Positions 45,782 through 54,101 of a stretch of DNA of 64,000 bases are shown one piece after another. Positions within the stretch are counted from its first letter, which is position 1, and each line of letters opens with the position of its first letter. A model generated the notes under the pieces. That model did no database searches. It worked only from the letters and a program-made list of their open reading frames with translations, and was not told the origin of the DNA. The stretch is from Thermomicrobiales bacterium (GTDB taxonomy: Bacteria; Chloroflexota; Chloroflexia; Thermomicrobiales; UBA6265). A program made the position numbers and the translations under genes. Where the stretch lies: positions 1 through 64,000 of the forward strand of contig JAMLHN010000020.1 of assembly GCA_023957115.1 (NCBI GenBank), written 5' to 3'.

Positions 45782-46112
45782 TGCCAATTCGGCTGGCCAA
45801 GAGGTCCAGCAGTATGCAGCGAGCACCACGCGTGAGCGGTTTCTCGAAGACCGATCACTTCATCTCATTTTCGAACGGCTCTTCGAGATCATTGGAATTG
45901 CGCTGACAAAAGCGATTCAATCGGCACCGGATCTTCAAACTCAGATTCCTGAGGTTCGTAAGATCATCGACACCCGGAACCGAATTGCGCACGAGTACGC
46001 CGAGGTGAACTATCCCCTGATGTGGTTCATGGCGACCCAGAAGGTGCCCGAAATGTGCGAGACTATCGAGCGGCTATTAGAGGACGTACCGGTCGAAGAA
46101 GACCCCGCCTAA
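45750..46112 (+). CDS. hepT: HEPN-domain toxin (HepT/DUF86)
   Basis: 120 residues, helical. The R(x4)H RNase motif is DTRNRIAHEYAEV near 82-92, preceded by FERLFEIIGIALTKAI and followed by EMCETIERLLEDVP, as in HepT. It starts within the last 32 bases of the mnt gene, the standard layout. Expected to be an RNA-cleaving toxin neutralised by the partner. Confidence 0.88.
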   Translation: MNQQTAKLLHDANSAGQEVQQYAASTTRERFLEDRSLHLIFERLFEIIGIALTKAIQSAPDLQTQIPEVRKIIDTRNRIAHEYAEVNYPLMWFMATQKVPEMCETIERLLEDVPVEEDPA

Positions 46113-46367
46113 ATGGTGCCTCTGGGCCGCCCCTCTAGACTACAGTCTCAAATCTTCACGATGCTGCCAATGGCCGGAAGGGCGCGTACGTACGCACCAA
46201 GAACTGTTGCTCCAGGGTGAAATCCTTGGGAGTCCATGCTCCAGTTCGTCTAGCCCGGTAATCGCTCCCGAAGCCGGTCTTTCTCAGCTTTCGTCCCGAA
46301 AAGCGGCTCATCGATTGAGCGCGGTTTTCCGACCCTGGCACAAACTAGAGGCGAGGAGGACAGCATT
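46113..46367. other. Intergenic region upstream of glycosidase-like gene
   Basis: 255 bases. No credible reading frame on either strand, no heptad or REP sequence was spotted. It must carry the promoter of the next gene, whose GAGGAGGA ribosome site lies at its right edge. Confidence 0.5.
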
Positions 46368-47492
46368 ATGCTCTCGATTTCCCGAAGAAATCTCCTTATC
46401 GGATCAGCGCTGACGGCGCTCTCTCCCCGTATCTCGGCGGCCGACACACCGGTCGCGTCGCCGTCGCCTGTGGCCGATCGTCGACTGGACCATTGCGGAC
46501 TCTATTACGATCTCGGCGCTGAGCTCATGCGCGGGGAGCTGACTCGCCCGGCCGAGCATGAAACGTATTTTCGTGACGAGCTCACCGCGATCCGCGACCA
46601 GCTTCATTCCCCGTCGGTCGCCCTTTACGGATCCGTTCCCGATCAGCTGGTCGCCGGTTTGGAAATCGCGGCCGATCTGGGATTCGACATCCGCTTGCAG
46701 ACGAGATTGAACTACCAGCCCGAAGCGGAGATGGTTGATCGATTGGCGTTCGTGGCCGAGAACGCCGAGCGTGCGCGCCAGCAGGGCGTCCCGATCGTGG
46801 TGGATGTGGGATGTGAGTACCTGGTCTTCTCCGGGGATCTCGTCGAGGGTGAGAGCGCCGCCGAAAAGCTTGAGGTGTTGTTGTCGGAAGATGCTGACTA
46901 CACTGAGCTTCTGGGGAATCTGGCCGCAATGCTCGGCAACCTGGCGACCACCGCTCGCTCGACGTTCGGCGGCCAGGTCACCTATTCGGATACCCCCATG
47001 GACCCGAGCATTTGGGAGCCATTCGACATTATTGGGATCGACCATTACCTCAGCAGCGACACCGCCAGCACGTATGTCGAAACGATCGACAACCTCGCCG
47101 GTTCAGGTAAACCGGTCTGGGTGAATGAGTTTGGTTGCGCAACCTGGGATGGGGCAGCCGAGCTGGGTGGCATGGCCTGGGATGTCGTTGACTATGAGAC
47201 CGATCCACCCCAGATCCAGGACGGGATCGTGCGCGACGAGGCGGAGCAGGCCCAAGCGATCCTGGATACCCTGAGCTTGATCGAGCAATCGCAGGCGGAA
47301 CGCGCCTACCTCAACGAGTTCATCGCGCCGGGTTCGCCACGCAGCGACGATCCTCGCTACGATTTCGATCTGCTCAGCTATGGAATCGTTGCCGCCTGGG
47401 GACCGGACGGCGATCAGCCGTACGACACCACCGGGTATTGGGAACCGAAGGTCGCATTCGACGAGCTCGCCGCCTGGAATGCCGAGCGATAG
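46368..47492 (+). CDS. Tat-exported glycoside-hydrolase-like protein
   Basis: 374 residues. SRRNLLIGSALTALSPRISAAD is a twin-arginine signal. A TIM-barrel-like series follows: LDHCGLYYDLGAELMRGE, GVPIVVDVGCEYLVF, FDIIGIDHYLSSDTASTYVETIDNL, then KPVWVNEFGCATWDG with Glu as probable nucleophile (~245), and SYGIVAAWGPDGDQPYD. This resembles GH-A clan barrels and proteins misannotated as abortive-infection proteins. No specific GH family could be named. Confidence 0.72.
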   Translation: MLSISRRNLLIGSALTALSPRISAADTPVASPSPVADRRLDHCGLYYDLGAELMRGELTRPAEHETYFRDELTAIRDQLHSPSVALYGSVPDQLVAGLEIAADLGFDIRLQTRLNYQPEAEMVDRLAFVAENAERARQQGVPIVVDVGCEYLVFSGDLVEGESAAEKLEVLLSEDADYTELLGNLAAMLGNLATTARSTFGGQVTYSDTPMDPSIWEPFDIIGIDHYLSSDTASTYVETIDNLAGSGKPVWVNEFGCATWDGAAELGGMAWDVVDYETDPPQIQDGIVRDEAEQAQAILDTLSLIEQSQAERAYLNEFIAPGSPRSDDPRYDFDLLSYGIVAAWGPDGDQPYDTTGYWEPKVAFDELAAWNAER

Positions 47493-47504
47493 GCATTACG
47501 CCTG

Positions 47505-48188
47505 CTACGGCGCCTTGAACCCGATCTCGGCGTGGGTACCGTCGCAGAAGGGTTTGTTCTTCGAATGACCGCAACGGCAGAGGGTGACCCGGTTCTGCGG
47601 TTCGTAGGTGTAGCCATCCTGGGTGGTAATGGGAATACCGCCGCGCACCCAGAGCGGACCGTTGGGCACGGTCGCGATGCTCGGCTCGTATCCCGGCTCG
47701 ATCGGCGTTCCATCAGGTTCGGCCACCGCCAATCGCCCTGACGGGCAGTTCGAGACCATCGTGATCAGCCGGCCACGCACTTCGGGATCGTTGCTCTTGC
47801 GGATCATCTTCCAGACATTGGTGACGCGGTTGCCACAGAATCCGGCATGCTCGCAGAGCGATTCGTCATCGGTCATCACAATCGTGTCCGCCTCGAACGA
47901 GCGGGCGCGCTCAGCACGCGGGGAGCGGTCTGCGGTGAGCACGGCGTCGGCGAAGCTCTCGGTAGCATGCGAGCCATCGCAAAGCGGCTTGTTGTGCGAG
48001 TTTCCACACCGGCAGAGGGCATAGCGAGGGAGAGGATCGGTTGTTTCGGTCTTGCCGCCGACGGGGTCCCAGGCCAGTGGTTCACCAGCTGCGCTTTCGA
48101 CCGGGTGGCGCGTTATCAATGGCACGCCACCCCGGACGATATAGGGACCGCCCTCGGTAACGGTGATCGAGAATTCGCGTTCAGCCAT
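47505..48188 (-). CDS. Double-CDGSH iron-sulfur protein with a divergent [4Fe-4S] module
   Basis: 227 residues, ATG 48188 behind GGAGGAG. Two CDGSH motifs: ALCRCGNSHNKPLCDGSHATESF near 58 and TLCRCGHSKNKPFCDGTHAEIGF at the C-terminus, each with the C-x-C...C...H 2Fe-2S ligands. Between them is the divergent [4Fe-4S] mono-cluster segment, seen as ESLCEHAGFCGNRVTNVWKM and a later SNCPSGRL. Redox or iron-sulfur storage role by family; no partner is adjacent. Confidence 0.9.
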   Translation of the reverse strand: MAEREFSITVTEGGPYIVRGGVPLITRHPVESAAGEPLAWDPVGGKTETTDPLPRYALCRCGNSHNKPLCDGSHATESFADAVLTADRSPRAERARSFEADTIVMTDDESLCEHAGFCGNRVTNVWKMIRKSNDPEVRGRLITMVSNCPSGRLAVAEPDGTPIEPGYEPSIATVPNGPLWVRGGIPITTQDGYTYEPQNRVTLCRCGHSKNKPFCDGTHAEIGFKAP

Positions 48189-48206
48189 TGGCTCGTCTCC
48201 TCCCAT

Positions 48207-48398
48207 CGTCGCGCTCCGATCTCAACTATAACGAGTTCCCGATGGCGTACGATAAAGAGCGAACGTGCACGGGCGGCGGTAATTGCTCAGTTATTCATAC
48301 ACTTATGCTAGTATGCAAGCCGCAGACGTTGCCGCCACAACGGCTCGAACACTATTGATCGATCGACTTGCTCTGTTGGTACGGAGGCTCGAACTCGA
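48207..48398. promoter_or_regulatory. Divergent promoter region
   Basis: The spacer of two divergent genes. An AT-rich stretch at 48285-48312 (TTATTCATACACTTATGCTA) in this GC-rich DNA contains a plausible -10 TATGCT for the rightward binding-protein gene, but no clear operator. Confidence 0.4.
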
Positions 48399-49250
48399 AT
48401 GATTACCCGACGAAAATTCATTCCGGCGGCTGCCGGTGTTGTGGCCCTTGGCAAATTGGGCGCGGTTGGCGCGCAGGACGCCTCTCCGGTGGCGTCTCCC
48501 GTGGTAGCCAGCATCGATGAGCTTCCATTGCGCAACGCCGGCAAGCTGACGGTACATGCCGATCAACCGCTCTATGCGCCCTGGTTCATCGACAACGATC
48601 CCACGAACGGTCAGGGATTCGAAAGCGCCCTGACCTACAAGATCGCCGAGCGTCTTGGCTTCACCGCCGATCAGGTCGAGTGGGGCTACACCTCGTTCAA
48701 CGCGTCCTATGCTCCGGGTCCGAAGGATTTCGACTTCTACATCACCGAGGTTTCGATTACCGAAACGCGGGCGGAAGCCGTCGATTTCAGCGACCCTTAT
48801 TACAGTTCTCCGCTCGTCCTGCTGGCCGTCGACGGATCGCCGCTCTTCGAGGCGCAGACGCTGGAAGATCTGAAGCCGTACACCTTCGGCGCCCAAGTCG
48901 GCACCGTGTACTACACCTACATTGTCGAGGTCATCCAGCCCGATAACGATCCACTGATCTTCAATACCAACTCCGATGCGATCCAGGCGCTGGCGAACGG
49001 CCAGACCGATGCCGATCTTCAGTCGTTGCAGATCGGCCAGGCGATCGTGACCTTCCAGTTCGACAACCTGGGTATCGTCGGTCTGCTGCCCGACGGTGAG
49101 ACCAACATGGGCATGGTTTTCGAGCAGGGGAGCGAGCTGGTTCCCTATGTGAATCTGGCCTTGCAGTCGCTCAAGGATGACGGCACCCTCGATGCGCTGA
49201 TCGCCGAGTGGTTGCCCATTCCGGAGGAGCTGCGCGAGATCTCACGCTAG
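48399..49250 (+). CDS. Amino-acid-type ABC solute-binding protein (SBP_bac_3)
   Basis: 283 residues. MITRRKFIPAAAGVVALGKL is a Tat signal ending VGAQDASPVA. SBP_bac_3 features: KLTVHADQPLYAPWFIDN near 45, GFESALTYKIAERLGF, a DFYITEVSITETRAEAVDFSDPYY box near 115, and ALANGQTDADLQSLQIGQAIV near 205. No permease or ATPase is nearby; an orphan binding protein or one sharing a distant transporter. Confidence 0.9.
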   Translation: MITRRKFIPAAAGVVALGKLGAVGAQDASPVASPVVASIDELPLRNAGKLTVHADQPLYAPWFIDNDPTNGQGFESALTYKIAERLGFTADQVEWGYTSFNASYAPGPKDFDFYITEVSITETRAEAVDFSDPYYSSPLVLLAVDGSPLFEAQTLEDLKPYTFGAQVGTVYYTYIVEVIQPDNDPLIFNTNSDAIQALANGQTDADLQSLQIGQAIVTFQFDNLGIVGLLPDGETNMGMVFEQGSELVPYVNLALQSLKDDGTLDALIAEWLPIPEELREISR

Positions 49251-49275
49251 CCAACGTTCGAATTCAGTGAATGAC

Positions 49276-49301
49276 GGGCCGGCCAGTCGTTTGGCCGGCC
49301 C
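49276..49301 (+). terminator. Hairpin after the binding-protein gene
   Basis: GGGCCGGCCA and TGGCCGGCCC form a perfect 10-bp stem around GTCGTT, followed by ATTTTG. Placed 25 bases after the stop and just before the nucleoside-hydrolase gene: probable intrinsic terminator or attenuator. Confidence 0.65.
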
Positions 49302-49322
49302 ATTTTGTAGAGAAGGCAAGAA

Positions 49323-50291
49323 ATGAGCGAGCAACGAGCGGTCGTGCTGGATGTCGATGTCGGAATCGACGACGCGTTGATGATTCTGGGGTTGGTCTCC
49401 GAGCCGGCGGTCGAGGTGGTTGCCATTGGCGCCACCCACGGCAACTGCACCGCCGCCAACTCGGCGCGGAATGCGCTGCGCACGCTCGAAGCCGTTGGCA
49501 TCACGTCGGTTCCGGTGGCGCTTGGACGGGAGAGTCCTCTGGCCGAGCCGACCTCGGCGCCCCAGGTGCACGGGCACGATGGGCTGGGCGATATCGGGTT
49601 GCCGGAACCCGCGGGTTCGGTGACCGGAGAGTCGGCGGCCGATCAACTGATTCGGCTGTCATCCGAGCGCCCGGACGAGCTCGATCTGATTACAGTTGGC
49701 TCATTGTCGAACCTGGCGGCCGCCCTCGAAAAAGACCCCGAAAGCCTCAAACGCTATCGATCGGTGACCTATCTCGGATGTCTGTCACGCTATCCAGAAC
49801 CAATCGTTCCCGACTACAACGATGCCAATGTCTACTTCGATCCCAACGCCTCTCGCGCGGTGCTCTCGTCCGATACGCCCATGACGATCGTTCCCATCGA
49901 CCTCTCACGACGCGCTGCCCTGGAGGATCGCCATCTCGATGCGTTGAAGAATGGTCAGACGCCCCAGGCGCGTTTTGCCTGGACGATCCTGCCGTACTAC
50001 TGCAACTTCTATCAGGAACGTCTTGGGCGGTGGTCCGCCTCGATGCACGACCCGCTGGCTGCGACCATCGCCATCGATCCATCGCTGGCGACCGAGGTGG
50101 TCGAGCGGCCGATTGTGGTCGAGCCGTATGGCGACCGGCATCGCGCGGTTGGGCGCACCGAACCATCGGCCGATACCGCGGGGATCCCGGCCAAACGAAT
50201 CGTCCCCCAGGCCGATCTTCCGCGGTTTCTGGACCGTTTCGTGGATTCGTTGCTCGGTCCAATCAATCCGGTGTATCAATCTGGTAACTGA
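49323..50291 (+). CDS. Nucleoside hydrolase (copy 2)
   Basis: 322 residues, ATG after GAAGGC. LDVDVGIDDALMILGLVSEPAVEVVAIGATHGNCTAANSARNALRTLEA and VGSLSNLAAALEKDP track copy 1 almost block for block, with MHDPLAATIAIDPSLATEVV supplying the late Asp. The two genes are the result of duplication, 4 kb apart, with TA, glycosidase, CDGSH and binding-protein genes between. Likely purine or pyrimidine ribohydrolase. Confidence 0.92.
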   Translation: MSEQRAVVLDVDVGIDDALMILGLVSEPAVEVVAIGATHGNCTAANSARNALRTLEAVGITSVPVALGRESPLAEPTSAPQVHGHDGLGDIGLPEPAGSVTGESAADQLIRLSSERPDELDLITVGSLSNLAAALEKDPESLKRYRSVTYLGCLSRYPEPIVPDYNDANVYFDPNASRAVLSSDTPMTIVPIDLSRRAALEDRHLDALKNGQTPQARFAWTILPYYCNFYQERLGRWSASMHDPLAATIAIDPSLATEVVERPIVVEPYGDRHRAVGRTEPSADTAGIPAKRIVPQADLPRFLDRFVDSLLGPINPVYQSGN

Positions 50292-50301
50292 CGTACGGTT
50301 T

Positions 50302-50364
50302 GGGAGTTGGGAGTTGGGAGTTGGGAGTTGGGAGTTGGGAGTTGGGAGTTGGGAGTTGGGAGCT
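50302..50364. repeat. (GGGAGTT)9 tandem array
   Basis: Eight perfect GGGAGTT units followed by one GGGAGCT, immediately after the nucleoside-hydrolase stop and about 35 bases left of an insertion sequence. The cleanest tandem array of the GAGT-core heptads in the window. Confidence 0.95.
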
Positions 50365-50397
50365 GCCTTTCCAGCTTCTGCGCCAATTCACACCCTA

Positions 50398-52062
50398 CAA
50401 CCCGGTAGGGGCGCCTCCCCGTGGCATGCGTTCCGACAAACACCCCTCATCCACCCGCCGGGACTCCGATCCGCGGACGATTGCTCCGATCGGCGGCGCA
50501 CTTGCGCCCACTGGACCGACCCATCCGGATCGTCACCAGGTCGTCCGGGGGTGGGATGATGCGCTTCGGGACCGGGATAACATACTGGACGCGACGTGCC
50601 TTGCGCAGAAAGCCCCCCGGGGTCACCGGCAATCCGGCGATGATCCCGACGATATCGTCCTCCCCTCGCCGCACCACCTGCGGCAGTTCGCGCAGCAGGA
50701 GGGCCAGCGAGACATCGACCAGGTCGATCCCGGCGCGCAGGGCGATCTGTTGTCGCAACGCACTGGCGATCTGCGCAATCAGCAGCGCGCCCCAGACCTG
50801 GGTCAGGATCAGCTCCCAATGTGCCGACCAGACCACCCCGAGTCCCAGATGCTGCTTGAGGCTCTTGAAGGCCAGCTCGATATCCCACCGTCGGCCATAG
50901 AGCTGCACCACATCGGCCGCCGACAACAACCCGGGATCGAGCACATTGGTCAGATAGACGTAGGGGGTTGTGGTGATGGTGACGGTGATGCGCCGGACCA
51001 GATGCCTGGCTTGATCGGCGCGGTAGGCGCCCAACCAGATCAACTCGTCGGTCAAGCCGGGTTGGTCGACCAGGGTATGGACCACGGTGGCGCTGGTGCG
51101 ACGGCGCTGCTTGGAGATGAACCAATAGCCGTCGTCGCTGAGCTGATCGAAGAGGGGGAAGCTGAAATACCCCAGATCGACGAGGAGCAGACTGGCCGGT
51201 GGCAACGCACGATAAAGTGCCGGGGCGGCGGCTTTGGGATTCTGATGCGGCAGCTCGGTTGGTCGCACCTGGGCAAAGAGTTGGCGGCGCACATCGAAGG
51301 CGACACTGAGCTTGCCCGGCAGCAGCACATCGGCGCTCCGCTCCGTCTCGCGGAGGCGCGGCAGGTGACGGGCCACCTGCGCCAGCGAGGTGTCGTCGAG
51401 GGCGTAGACCCCGGTGGCAAATGGGGCCAACGTCTGATCGCCGGACGAGTCGGCGATGAGCTCGGCGGTGACCTGGGTAAAGACGGTTTCCAATTGGGTC
51501 GGACCGCTCCGCAGCAAGCGTTTGCGCACCCCTTCGGCACTGATTGGCACCAGTTCGTGGTGCCACAGGCCGGCCTGGCTCAGCAGGCGCCAGATGGCCA
51601 GTTGACTGCCCTGGCCGCGCACGATACAGACCAGCATGCCGGTCCACAGCAGGGCGGCGCTCAGGACTTCGGGGCGTCCGGTGCGTGCGGGGGCCAACGC
51701 CAAGCGGGGCAGCAGATCCTGGAGGACCGCTTCGATGGCGCTCAGGCGTTCGGCACGCTTGGTACGGGCAGACATCAGAACTCCTCCGGTCGGGAACGAC
51801 CCGGTGCCGGGGTGCACCGGGACTCCGGACGGTACCGCACCCCCACTCCGACGGTCCACCACCGCCCCCAGCGGGCGGAGTTTGTCGGAACACATGGTCC
51901 CCCTGGGCGCCCTTTTCGCCAACATGAATGCCGGCGGGCTACGCGTCGGTCGTCCGACCGCAGACGCGGTTCTCAGGTTGAAAATCAGAGGCTCACAGAG
52001 CCAAGATCCTCCGGATCTGAGCAGATGGCGGACTTGGGGAGGGGCAAGCCCCTAGTGGGTGA
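50398..52062. mobile_element. IS4-family insertion sequence
   Basis: A DDE transposase is bracketed by imperfect terminal repeats: ACCCGGTAGGGGCGCCTCCCC on the left (from ~50399) and, inverted, CACCCACTAGGGGCTTGCC then CCTCCCC on the right (~52062). Ends are approximate; target-site duplication was not resolved. It separates a heptad array from the defence-gene relics. Confidence 0.7.
50447..51775 (-). CDS. IS4-family transposase
   Basis: 442 residues from ATG 51775 (MSARTKRAERLSAIEAVLQ) with GGAGGAG upstream; an upstream frame to 51925 is unlikely to be used. DDE residues: YALDDTSLAQVARHLP (first Asp, ~125), LLLVDLGYFSFPLFD (second Asp, ~215) and VQLYGRRWDIELAFKSLKQHLGL (Glu in the Y-(2)-R-(3)-E-(6)-K motif, ~330), the IS4 signature. 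No frameshift seen, so it may be active. Confidence 0.92.
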   Translation of the reverse strand: MSARTKRAERLSAIEAVLQDLLPRLALAPARTGRPEVLSAALLWTGMLVCIVRGQGSQLAIWRLLSQAGLWHHELVPISAEGVRKRLLRSGPTQLETVFTQVTAELIADSSGDQTLAPFATGVYALDDTSLAQVARHLPRLRETERSADVLLPGKLSVAFDVRRQLFAQVRPTELPHQNPKAAAPALYRALPPASLLLVDLGYFSFPLFDQLSDDGYWFISKQRRRTSATVVHTLVDQPGLTDELIWLGAYRADQARHLVRRITVTITTTPYVYLTNVLDPGLLSAADVVQLYGRRWDIELAFKSLKQHLGLGVVWSAHWELILTQVWGALLIAQIASALRQQIALRAGIDLVDVSLALLLRELPQVVRRGEDDIVGIIAGLPVTPGGFLRKARRVQYVIPVPKRIIPPPDDLVTIRMGRSSGRKCAADRSNRPRIGVPAGG

Positions 52063-52309
52063 TGTCCGGGCGAGGTTGGGGTGCAATTGGATCGTATCCC
52101 TTCTGGGTAAGCCTGGGATCGCTGAAGAAGAGGCAGGTTCGTTTTTCGAACACAGCAGTTCAAATATTTTGTCCAGGTAGCTTCGGTTTTGCCCCGGCTG
52201 TTTGGAAACGGGTATGCGATTCGGTAAGGGGCGGTTTTAAGAGCGATCGAGGATTCGAGAATCTTTCTACGATGGTGGCGCAGATGGAAAGGCAGCAGCG
52301 AATCCGCAT
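52063..52309. other. Unassigned intergenic region right of the IS
   Basis: About 250 bases with no plausible gene, heptad array or REP sequence recognised. AT content is higher than in the flanks. It is the downstream flank of the HEPN-like gene. Confidence 0.4.
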
Positions 52310-52999
52310 TCAAAACTTCCGGTGGAGAGCAACGCTGTGTCGTTTCCTAAGCCTCTCCATCAGCGGCAACTTTTGGTTGCAAAAGGTGACGAGCTCGATG
52401 GACTCCGATTTGGGGCTGGATAGGCAGGCCTCCACCAGATCGAGCGAGAACACGACGGCACGTTCAGCCGCATCAACCGTATATGTTGCGATCTCCGGGG
52501 AAGTACCCATTCCCAACGGATGAAGTCCGACATCTTCCGTAGTCATTTGGGTGGGATGGACAAGGCCGTCGCGCATTTCAACAAATAGCCACGCGAGATT
52601 ATGCTTCCAAAGTTCTGAGCCAAGTCGATTATCTGCAAAATGGTGCCGCAGGGTGCCATAGATCCACTTGTGACGCTTCCGATCTTGCGGCTTAACTGTC
52701 ACTCCAGTGATATTGACCACCTCAAGGTAAAGGCCATCAATGGCATGTGCGCACGCCGTTAAGGCAATCATAGACGCATGGTACTCGTGCCGCATTGGCG
52801 GATCGCCTTCGAGGATCGTGTTGGAATGGTGTTGTTGCCGCGCTCTGGCTGCAATATGGTGCTGATAGATCGCAATTGTTAGCCACTCTTTCCACGGATC
52901 CTGTCGTAGCTGGGCACGGCCGATCCCCAAGTGAAGTACGTCCAAAGGTTCAGCTGTAACGATCCAGGGTTCCCGGAGTTTGCCGGTGTCTGTGGTCAT
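52310..52999 (-). CDS. Putative HEPN-like protein coupled to a methyltransferase relic
   Basis: 229 residues, largely helical. LFVEMRDGLVHPTQMT near 140 has R-x4-H (R-DGLV-H) spacing identical to the RNase motif of HEPN proteins; other stretches (YHASMIALTACAHAIDGLYL, VDAAERAVVFSLDLVEACLS) are the long helices expected around it. The ATG at 52999 overlaps by four bases the stop codon of the methyltransferase relic, so it was the next gene of that operon. GC content is visibly lower than in the housekeeping regions. No named family was recognised. Confidence 0.6.
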   Translation of the reverse strand: MTTDTGKLREPWIVTAEPLDVLHLGIGRAQLRQDPWKEWLTIAIYQHHIAARARQQHHSNTILEGDPPMRHEYHASMIALTACAHAIDGLYLEVVNITGVTVKPQDRKRHKWIYGTLRHHFADNRLGSELWKHNLAWLFVEMRDGLVHPTQMTTEDVGLHPLGMGTSPEIATYTVDAAERAVVFSLDLVEACLSSPKSESIELVTFCNQKLPLMERLRKRHSVALHRKF

Positions 53000-53241
53000 T
53001 CTTGCCTAACCTTCTTGTGATTCAACATAAGTAGGCACTTCAGAATGGTTTCCTTTGTCACATCCGCTGGCGCCTCATCCGCAGGCCAACCGTAGGTATC
53101 CCCGACAGCACGGTCGAGGTTGCGGGGTCAACCGGGACGCTCATTGTAGAGGTTGGTGAGGGGCGTTTTCTTGAGCTCGGTGTCGATGGCTCCGGGTGGG
53201 TAGAGCTAGGCTCGGCGTTTTTCGTCCAGCTTCTTTGCCGC
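52996..53241 (-). pseudogene. 3' relic of an MmeI-like class I SAM-dependent DNA methyltransferase
   Basis: Reading on the minus strand in one frame gives AAKKLDEKRRA, stop, LYPPGAIDTELKKTPLTNLY, NERPG, stop, PRNLDRAVGDTYGWPADEAP and ETILKCLLMLNHKKVRQE with the natural stop at 52996. This is the conserved C-terminus of the MmeI-type/PglX-like DNA methyltransferases (RxxWL.PpG...LTNLYN.RP.W...h..LD.AV..AYGWP...eILxxLLaLN). Both internal stops stand where tryptophan is expected, so single G-to-A changes explain them. The upstream nine tenths of the gene is missing. Confidence 0.72.
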
Positions 53242-53413
53242 CACTGGTTTTGGCCGCGTTGCACTCGGTAAACGTGCTGCTCTTCTACTCGGTCACAAGT
53301 GGGAATGCGGTCTCCGTCCCTGAGGGTCCTTGTATGTTGGTGGGTATTGGACAGTCGGCGTCCGTGAGGGACCTCGTAGCTCCTCCGAGCTTAGAACACC
53401 GGTCGAACACGCA
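53242..53413. other. Degraded intergenic region right of the relic
   Basis: About 170 bases with no intact frame. On the minus strand the methyltransferase frame seems to continue for a few residues (RLPSATRPKPV) before losing recognisable sequence, so this may be the heavily decayed part of the same gene. Confidence 0.4.
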
Positions 53414-54058
53414 CTACCCCCTCCGCTCCCGTTCCGCCTGCATCTCATGCAGCTTTCGATTCCACACCTTCCGCTTCCGTTCCTCCACATTCACCTTTGA
53501 CGCCCGCACCGCCGCATTCGACAACCGGCTGATCGCCAGGCTCATCTCCGTCGGATCGTCGATCTCCTGTAGTGCCCGCACCATCGCAAGCCGCAGGCCG
53601 CCGAGCTCCATCGACAACTCCAGATCCGCTGCCGCGTCGTCGAGGGTCTCCTGCATCTTCCCGGAAAAGAGAATCGCAAAATCCCCGCTCTCGGCTCGCG
53701 ATCGGAACTTCCGTACCGCATGCTGCTTTGCATCTTTGTCGGTAATCCGTCCCAGCCGCTCCATCTCCCGGGTGAGTTGTCGGAGCTCGCGTGCCCCGGC
53801 CTCTCCAACGGCAGTGCGCTGGTGATAGGAACAGAACAAACTCCGTGCCACGGCCTTGCTTTCGCACTCCGGCAATGCGCACGTCCGAACCTCCATCTCT
53901 TCCAGCGCCTCGTCCGAAAACGCCTCCGGACCGTGATTGGCCAGGAGCCATGCCCGTCGCTCTTCGATTGGCGCACTCGGACTCGGCATATCGTCCGGCA
54001 CCTCGTTCTGTCCATTGCCCCAGTTGCGTTGGCCCTTGCCCCGATACGCCCGGCCCAT
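53414..54058 (-). CDS. Zinc-knuckle hypothetical protein
   Basis: 214 residues; ATG 54058 is preferred over GTG 54061 because of GGGAGG spacing. CALPECESKAVARSLFCSYH near 62-82 is a C-x4-C-x10-C-x2-H zinc-binding knuckle. The N-terminus is glycine-rich and basic (MGRAYRGKGQRNWGNG); the C-terminal half is helical, with LRLAMVRALQEIDDPTEMSL and KVNVEERKRKVWNRKLHEMQ. No family was recognised; DNA or RNA binding is likely from charge and knuckle. A Cheo-box-like palindrome lies 45 bases upstream. Confidence 0.65.
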   Translation of the reverse strand: MGRAYRGKGQRNWGNGQNEVPDDMPSPSAPIEERRAWLLANHGPEAFSDEALEEMEVRTCALPECESKAVARSLFCSYHQRTAVGEAGARELRQLTREMERLGRITDKDAKQHAVRKFRSRAESGDFAILFSGKMQETLDDAAADLELSMELGGLRLAMVRALQEIDDPTEMSLAISRLSNAAVRASKVNVEERKRKVWNRKLHEMQAERERRG

Positions 54059-54101
54059 CACGAACCTCCCATCTCCGAATCTCGCTCCATCTTGACGAGG
54101 A

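Noticed and set aside
46368..47492. Abortive-infection defence protein
   Set aside because: It has a Tat signal and a TIM-barrel-like pattern with VNEFG, so an exported glycosidase-like enzyme is more likely than an intracellular defence protein.
50302..50364. Tandem heptads considered as a CRISPR array
   Set aside because: Units are contiguous with no spacers, and 7 bases is far below CRISPR repeat length.
53414..54058. Small terminase or prophage gene
   Set aside because: No portal, large terminase or other phage gene is adjacent and no terminase motif was seen.
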